Of a stretch of 64,000 nt of DNA, positions 59,129 to 64,000 are shown one piece after another (the stretch's first letter is position 1; every line of letters begins with the position of its first letter). Under the pieces are notes generated by a model that searched no databases, was not told the origin of the DNA, and was given only the letters and a program-made list of their open reading frames with translations. This DNA comes from Malurus cyaneus samueli (Eukaryota > Chordata > Aves > Passeriformes > Maluridae): contig CM019214.1 in the NCBI GenBank assembly GCA_009741485.1, forward strand, positions 50,501,284 to 50,565,283, given 5' to 3'. Made by a program: the position numbers and the translations under genes.

Positions 59129-62100
59129 TTGAAAACAGCCATTGCCTTATGCCAATTTTTAAATTGTGCTTAAAGATTGCTTGGGAGCTGCTGTTTGACC
59201 TGGGCCAAAAGGTCAAATTATCCTTCTAATTGCATAAAAACACAGATCTTCGAGATTAAGCACCTTAGGAGTGAAAATTTGGTGCAATTTTCTGTTCAAC
59301 TGCAAGTAAGGTAGTTTCTATTCCTTCCAACTCATAACAGAGGAGTTCTAGTTCATATTCACATGTATAATGTTGAAGATTTAGCTATAGCACTGTGTTT
59401 TTATGCCCTTAAGGTGGTGGTGAGGAAGGCATTTCTTAAAAATTCCTTCATTTCTGAAAACAGAATACTAAAGTACTTGTCAAGGCACTTCTTTGAGGAC
59501 CTGTCACTCTGAAAATTACACTTGAAGCAAACCTACTTTAAGATAAAAATAGGGCACAGTTTTTCTACAGAGACCAAGTGAAAGCACAATGAAAAACAAT
59601 TTAGAAAACTGTACTGAAATGAAAATAGAATCAGCCATTTATCTATCTATATACATGTATAAAAAAATTTGTACATCTAGAGTAGCAGATTTCTAAAACT
59701 ATTGAATTCAGTTTTGAAACTGCCAAACATTCTCACGTAAACGCAGGACAGAGGATACAGTCTTTGATATCACTTTAACATTGGTTAATTGGCAAAAGGT
59801 TAATTTTGGTGCATCCTTCCACATGTACCATATGCAAAAGTTTTTCTTTGTTTCGGTTCATATGAAGTTTTCAAAACATTACTTTGGGAATGATCATTCT
59901 TAAATTTAATGGCTTATTAAAACACATGCCATATCTAATACCTCTTAGTTCTTACTCATGTATTAAATTATATTCAAAGATTTCTCATTGAGTAAAAATA
60001 TTATTGTATTTAGCCAACTATCTAGAATGATTACATAGAAGTGTATTTACAGAAAAATTATACAGAAGATTAAAGAAAAATCTCTTTGCATGTTTTCTAC
60101 ATCTTGATTCAGTTGAAATGTTATGCAATATGTTTGAGAACAGACAGGACTGCATTAACCTTCCTTAGCAAAACTCAAAAATTACTTTGATTTCAGTTTT
60201 CCACCTCTGAACAAAAAAGGGAAATATAAGGAAAATTACGATTGGGAAATTACCCACTCCAAAGTCCTACTCGGAACATGGACATTGAATTCAGGCCATC
60301 TTTCTCATGGCTTTGTTCATTCAAGTCTTGGTGGAAAAATTACCTGAATTAAATTATCCTTATGGTGATTTACCCCTGCTACCCCTTATATCCAGCATCA
60401 GACTTCCTTGTACTTTTTTTTTTTAAAAGAACTTTATTTAAACAGCATTACAAGTTGCTATTCAGTTTGAGTGCTCTGGATGCATATAATGAGTATGTGA
60501 AATCCTAGAGCCTCATGATATCATAAAAGCCAAAGAGTGAAACAATATTATTCCATTTTTCTCTGAGGCAGTACTTTACTTATTTATGTATTTATAAAAA
60601 AAAACCAAAACAACCTAGAATATACTTGCATAGGTCAAGCATATCAGGCAATAAAAATTCATCCCCAGCACTTCCTCCCACACATTTCCTACATATATTT
60701 TCATTCTGAGCAAGTCATCACATAAGGAACTAATCATTTTAAGTATGAAGCAACACATTGAGTAAAACTGAATGAGATTTTTAAGTCATCAAGTTTTGAT
60801 CATATGCACATCTTAACTTCTGAGAATTAATTCTTGTTTCGAATACATCAAAGTATTGAGTCTCTGACTAAAGCCGTCAAAGAAGGGGAGTTCCATACAA
60901 GGTCTTCTAAAGTGTGTCAGTCTTTTAAACTATCTGAAAATGCTGTTCAGCATTTTGTGTTGAAAGATACAAATAAATTTTAGAGCATTTTCAGCCTTTT
61001 AGCTGCCACACTTTTCACTAATATTCCTCAAGAAAAATTCTTATTTTCTGAATTAAATTATCCCATACATCTATTGTCTTTTGATTAACAAGATTAAACT
61101 CCTAAAGCCTTTCTCATTAATCTGTAATATTTCCAAACTTTTACATTATTAATTTTTTGTATTATTATTTCCTTGTGAAATATAGAAGTGGACTCAGAGA
61201 TAGGATAAATGCATAAATAAAATAAAAAAATAAAAAAAAAAAAAAAAGCCAGGTTTATCTGATATGTTTGTTTCTTTGCTAGTTTCCCCTTTTGTGCATT
61301 CATTGTCTCTCCCCTCATTTTTTTTTTTTTTTAACAAAACTCATATTACAATTATTTATTACAATCTCTTAGCCAATATATCTCTATTCTTGATTTGCAA
61401 GTTTATTTTAATGCTTCCCAATCTATACTGGAAAACTTTACAACCTTCCAGGTTACTCTTTCTCAGAATGACTCATTCCTCTAATCCTTGTATAATACTT
61501 TGTTTGTATTTGTTTACTGTAATACTCTCCTATCATTCTCCAAATAAAACATACTAAAATAGGATATAGTTAAATATGGAATTTGCTTAAACATCTAGAA
61601 ATTTCATTATGTCAATACTGTGTAGGCCTTCCCTTAAGAAAAATTTATAACATTTCCATTAACTTAATTGATGGTAAGAGAGAAATGATACACTGTGTTT
61701 TACATGCCTTAGGTTAATAATGTCCAGGGCTTTTTGCATGCAGCTCTGGAGCATGCATCTGTTCACTCCTCACCATTAGGAAAATAGCTTTGGCTGTTTT
61801 CCAGTATGTGGAATTTTTTCATGATGTTCACATGTAGGTGTCTTTACACAGTTGTTTTCTCTGCCTTGAACCCACAACTCCTGAAGTGTGACAAGACACT
61901 GGCTATTATGAGATTTCAATGGTTTTATGGAAATGATCATTTAAAATATAACTCATTCACTCCACATTTTAGTAGTAGTTCATAAAATAAGATATTCCCT
62001 GGACTATGCATACAAGATTCTAGGGACATCTCTTTGGACTAGTCCGTGCAGAATGAGGCAGAAAGGCTAATAATGAAAGACAGGCAAAATAGGACTTCTA

Positions 62101-62449
62101 ATACCTGAGCTCTCTCTGTGACAAAAGTTTTTTTAGCAGTACAAAAAATCCCATCAATTCTATTCTAGGAAGTCACAGGAAAGAAAAGTAGATCACACAA
62201 AATAAACAGGGAAAGAGAGATGCTGACAGCAGATGTGTTCTCTCAGATATAAAAGATGATGGGAACAAAAGGTAGGGAAGCAATAACATGTCAGAAGCTG
62301 GCAACAGCTCTGTAAATCCACATTGCATGATATGGGAGAAAACACTGTTATGGTCAATCCCAGTGGAAAGGGAAGAAATTTGGAATATATTTTCTGTTCT
62401 TGGTATCTTGCTGAGAAGGTACTTGAGGAGTTAGTGATCTTGAGCAAGG

Positions 62450-62760
62450 CCTGACAGTGTTTTTGGCCCTGTGCTAGGACCTGAGATAGCCATTAGCCCC
62501 AGGTATATAGCAATAAAGGGAAAATTTGGCTACATTTCCTAGGTACATGCAGCTAAATCTGCTCTGGTGGGCATTAAGAAGGAGATGTCTCTCCTACCAG
62601 GGTGGGAACTTTTAAAAGGGCAGGGAGCATGATGATCCAGGAATGGGATCTGCACAGCATCAAGTGGAGGTCCACCAAAGGAATAAAGCTTTCTTTCAGA
62701 AGACAAATGAAAACAGATTTAATAGAGTTGTCTTCTGTATTTCTGTATTTCTTCAAACAG
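62450..62760 (+). mobile_element. Possible LTR of a third (ERVK-like) family
   Basis: A block richer in G+C than its flanks, with LTR-like signal order on the plus strand. A TATA-like TTTTAAAAGGGCAGGG lies at about 62609-62624, and about 70 bp later comes a polyadenylation signal GGAATAAAGC (62680-62689) followed by a T/C-rich end. Such close spacing of promoter and polyadenylation signal fits a compact R region. It resembles no other block in the window. Both boundaries are guesses and the family assignment is weak. Confidence 0.35.
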
Positions 62761-64000
62761 TACTGTTGAGCATCTTTTAACAGTTCATACAATCCAGTTT
62801 GTGAGAAGAAAGAAACTTAGGGATCAAAATAAGACACACAAGTTTGACCAGAGTGCTTGAAAAAGGGAATAAAATTGAGAACTTATTTCTGAAGAGAGAA
62901 TGTAAACTAAGCAAGAATAATGGATTTCAAACAGCATAATCTGATGCCTGTATTCAAAACGTGCAGATAGAATATCCAAATCCTTAACTGAGGTCCACCA
63001 AAATCAAATATATGCCCTTAAGATCAACGATTAATGATCATGAATGAAGTAGGTCTTCAAGTACAGTTTGGCACAACAACTTGATATTGATAACAGAAAG
63101 ATACTGAACTTGACTGCTTCTTTGTAGCTGTATTATTGTTTACACTTATCTAAGTGATAATAGATATCACAAGTATTTAAAGATATACTATAGAGTTCAA
63201 GGTGGTGGACAAGTGTACCAGATGAGTCTTAAATTCCATAAATTGCAAATTCTATTGTCATAAAGCTGAAGATCTAGCCCTTAGCAGATCAGAACCTTAA
63301 CTGGAGTTATAAAAAGGGAAACAGACTGATGACATAATCAGTCCAATACAGTCAACATATATTATTCGTTATGTAAGAATATTATCCAATATGTGAGAAA
63401 CAGTAATTCTTCATACAATGGGTTATGTTGTCTAATGGTTATTTACGTTTCTCTTGAGTCCACAGAAATTTGGCAACCTCCAAACCAATTTGGCAAATAA
63501 TTTGTGTTATTTGAAGCTGCAGTTACAAACTGCAAGATTATAGGGTCTACTTGTAGCACAAAAGACATTGTGCCTTCTGACCTAAAGACTATTTTAGACT
63601 GTCTTTTCAAATTCAAGTGCTTTCCCTAAAACAAATTTTGTGTGCTCTTAAATTTTGAGCTTAGAACATCCATAAAGAGGGCATAAAAGATAAAATTACT
63701 GACATGAAATATGAACACATTTCTTGGAAGATACTGAAGCATTTTTCATAGGGTATTTTTTTTAGCTGTTCATTTACTGTCATGGTACTGAATTTTCTAG
63801 GCAATAATGTATAATAAAATAATGTCACTCAATTACATAAGATCGATATTACTTCTTCTCACTATCTTCTAATATTTTTAGAATGACAATTAATCTTTAA
63901 AATGACAAACAAAAAAAAATGAAAACAATAATAAAATAGATTTATTTTTTTTGAAAAGCATAATATTTAACACATTGTAGTCCCCCTGACTAAAGTAGAC
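62761..64000. other. A+T-rich unique DNA, no gene seen
   Basis: No gene, RNA or mobile element recognised to the end of the window. Confidence 0.5.

Larger units (their letters stand above)
51546..62449. other. A+T-rich unique DNA, no gene seen
   Basis: About 11 kb without a supported gene. It holds a T/G-rich block (53060-53145), T runs at 56271-56287 and about 56350-56370, and an AAAT microsatellite (59096-59126). A slightly GC-richer piece at 54350-54720 matches nothing I know. The longest ORF (56877-57245, 122 codons, minus) is Leu/Cys/Phe-rich and shows no domain. Confidence 0.5.

Noticed and set aside
1..64000. CRISPR arrays, operons, ribosome binding sites, tRNA or rRNA genes
   Set aside because: No regularly spaced repeats, tRNA cloverleaf or rRNA-like blocks were seen, and the sequence is clearly a vertebrate nuclear genome.

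Overview
The window looks like a piece of a bird chromosome, most likely a songbird (passerine). The base composition is strongly A+T-rich, roughly two thirds by eye (not computed). Interspersed repeats are fragments of CR1 LINEs ending in the avian octamer repeat ATTCTATG, plus LTRs of a type I associate with passerine ERVL-like retroviruses. I see no prokaryotic features and no host protein-coding exon that I can support. The window therefore reads as intergenic sequence (gene desert) or the inside of a very large intron. Open reading frames in it are short (128 codons at most), mostly overlap on both strands, and look like chance or repeat-derived ORFs.

Layout. 1-15.8 kb: mostly unique A+T-rich DNA with two short CR1 tails (2.58 and 7.10 kb), one aged antisense LTR (3.47-4.08 kb), and several A/C-rich or poly-A/T tracts. 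15.89-16.76 kb: a rearranged ERV island in which the end of a plus-strand LTR with a primer-binding-site-like stretch faces a nearly full-length minus-strand LTR. 16.8-36 kb: unique DNA with a CR1 tail (20.35 kb) and a probable second-family LTR (about 21.1-21.6 kb). 36.05 kb: a CR1 fragment. 39.7-41.2 kb: a GC-richer zone with an unidentified island, then an LTR whose U3 start lies inverted behind its own U5. 41.88 kb: a short CR1 tail. 45.6 kb: a long clean GGTAT pentanucleotide microsatellite. 47.8-49.7 kb: a composite element on the minus strand made of an LTR, a CR1 copy of about 580 bp lying at its truncated end, and a decayed pol fragment (RNase H to integrase). 49.7-64 kb: unique A+T-rich DNA with a few inverted repeats and one weaker LTR-like block (62.45-62.76 kb).

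The main points are structural. Two ERV loci show opposed-strand LTR junctions, one locus is nested, all six CR1 pieces lie on the minus strand, and there are long pure A/T tracts that CR1 activity does not explain. I did not find convincing evidence of a new gene system. Repeat family names are from recognition, not from a database search.
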